From Oligoflexales bacterium (lineage in GTDB: Bacteria > Bdellovibrionota_B > Oligoflexia > Oligoflexales > JALZUQ01): DNA of 64,000 nucleotides. A program made the translations under genes and the position numbers. The DNA lies in NCBI GenBank assembly GCA_023301465.1, contig JALZUQ010000009.1, forward strand, positions 33,866-97,865, written 5' to 3'. Positions 63,593 to 64,000 of this stretch are shown here, one piece after another (within the stretch, counting starts at the first letter, position 1; every line of letters starts with the position of its first letter). Below the pieces are notes generated by a model. That model was not told where the DNA came from. It worked only from the letters and a program-made list of their open reading frames with translations, and made no database searches.

Positions 63593-64000
63593 ACCAAGAC
63601 ATAACCCTTCAAAAAATCAACTCTTATTATTTTTTTAATGGAGCAATCACAATATATCATCTCAGATCATACTCCAAAGAATCAGTAGTCTTATTGCTCA
63701 TTTTTTTAGGGTAGAACCAGAAAATTTTTGCTGAAATTTAATCTGTGGTTGGGCGATCTTAATGCACATCGCCGTGAGTGCTCTTTTGCCGAGATACTAA
63801 TATTTCAAGCTGAGTAAATATGCTCTGAAACACTCTTTAGGCTTTAGGCGGGCACACACTCCAAAGAAAAAGAATCATTTAGATTCACGCTCTAACGTGA
63901 GCGTAGCCGTGATCGTGATCAGCTCAAAGAGCGGTGATCCTGATCGTCGTTAACGACACAATTTACTTAACATTGATACAATTCTAATAATTAAATGTTT
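63593..64000. other. Non-coding region with a cluster of inverted repeats
   Basis: 408 bases with no gene. Four dyads are visible: GGCGAT/ATCGCC at 63752-63773, ACGCTC/GAGCGT at 63887-63904, a three-part imperfect hairpin at 63911-63945 (GATC, GATCA, GCTC arms), and the perfect 12-base palindrome GTCGTTAACGAC at 63946-63957. Local G+C is higher than in other intergenic stretches. It may encode a structured RNA. Confidence 0.45.

Overview
The window is dense, AT-rich bacterial chromosome (AT-richness judged by eye). It comes from a Gram-negative organism: there are a complete tolQRAB set, an LpxL/HtrB-type lipid A acyltransferase, several outer-membrane barrel-like proteins, TatC and about ten lipoproteins with clear lipoboxes. 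An isoprenoid operon of the mevalonate type (fni-mvaA-phosphomevalonate kinase-mvaD-mvk) occurs together with futalosine-pathway menaquinone genes (mqnD-mqnE). Secreted trypsin-like proteases are numerous. Taken together this is most like a member of the Bdellovibrionota / former Deltaproteobacteria (predatory or host-associated low-GC lineages). That placement is an inference; no rRNA or tRNA gene was seen to support it.

Layout. 1-8.5 kb: end of a secreted protease, a thioredoxin-like lipoprotein, hisS, barrel proteins, a peptidoglycan-binding repeat protein, a calcium-loop lipoprotein and a repeat-rich patch. 8.7-13.3 kb (minus strand): a four-gene surface cluster with two CxxCH proteins, a DUF1501-like protein and a lipoprotein. 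13.4-18.4 kb: a three-part methyltransferase, a lipoprotein behind a strong sigma-54 promoter, a hemolysin III protein and the second copy of the peptidoglycan-binding repeat protein. 18.5-31.9 kb: protease, tatC, polA, gltA, EVE-domain protein, exported proteins of unknown role, a tRNA-queuosine mannosyltransferase-like gene that seems to start with AUC, a Ham1-domain fusion, purU and a porin-like protein. 32.2-36.0 kb: the tol operon led by a very acidic small protein. 36.1-42.5 kb (mostly minus strand): M48 protease with two YbjQ proteins, a lone rpsN, a protease with a low-complexity insert, an acyltransferase and an Asn/Gln-rich repeat lipoprotein. 42.9-47.2 kb: a von Willebrand A lipoprotein, a small basic protein, lpxL-like and MlaF-like genes. 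47.3-56.4 kb: the mevalonate operon, a Bax inhibitor-1 protein, mqnD-mqnE-dedA. 56.4-64.0 kb: PhnA-like protein, an exported membrane protein, an exported kinase-like protein, a DnaQ-like exonuclease, a GAF/HD-GYP protein, aat, and a palindrome-rich non-coding end.

How the genes work together. Three groups concern the envelope (Tol energising complex, lipid A/phospholipid genes, secreted proteases and peptidoglycan-binding proteins). Two are quinone/isoprenoid supply: the mevalonate operon makes IPP/DMAPP for the menaquinone tail and undecaprenyl carrier, and the Mqn enzymes build the naphthoquinone head. I see no prophage, insertion sequence, CRISPR array or integron. The best candidates for something new are the exported kinase-like protein, the zinc-ribbon/methyltransferase/PqqD-like protein, the AUC start, the sigma-54 promoter with its long hairpin leader, and the structured non-coding right edge.
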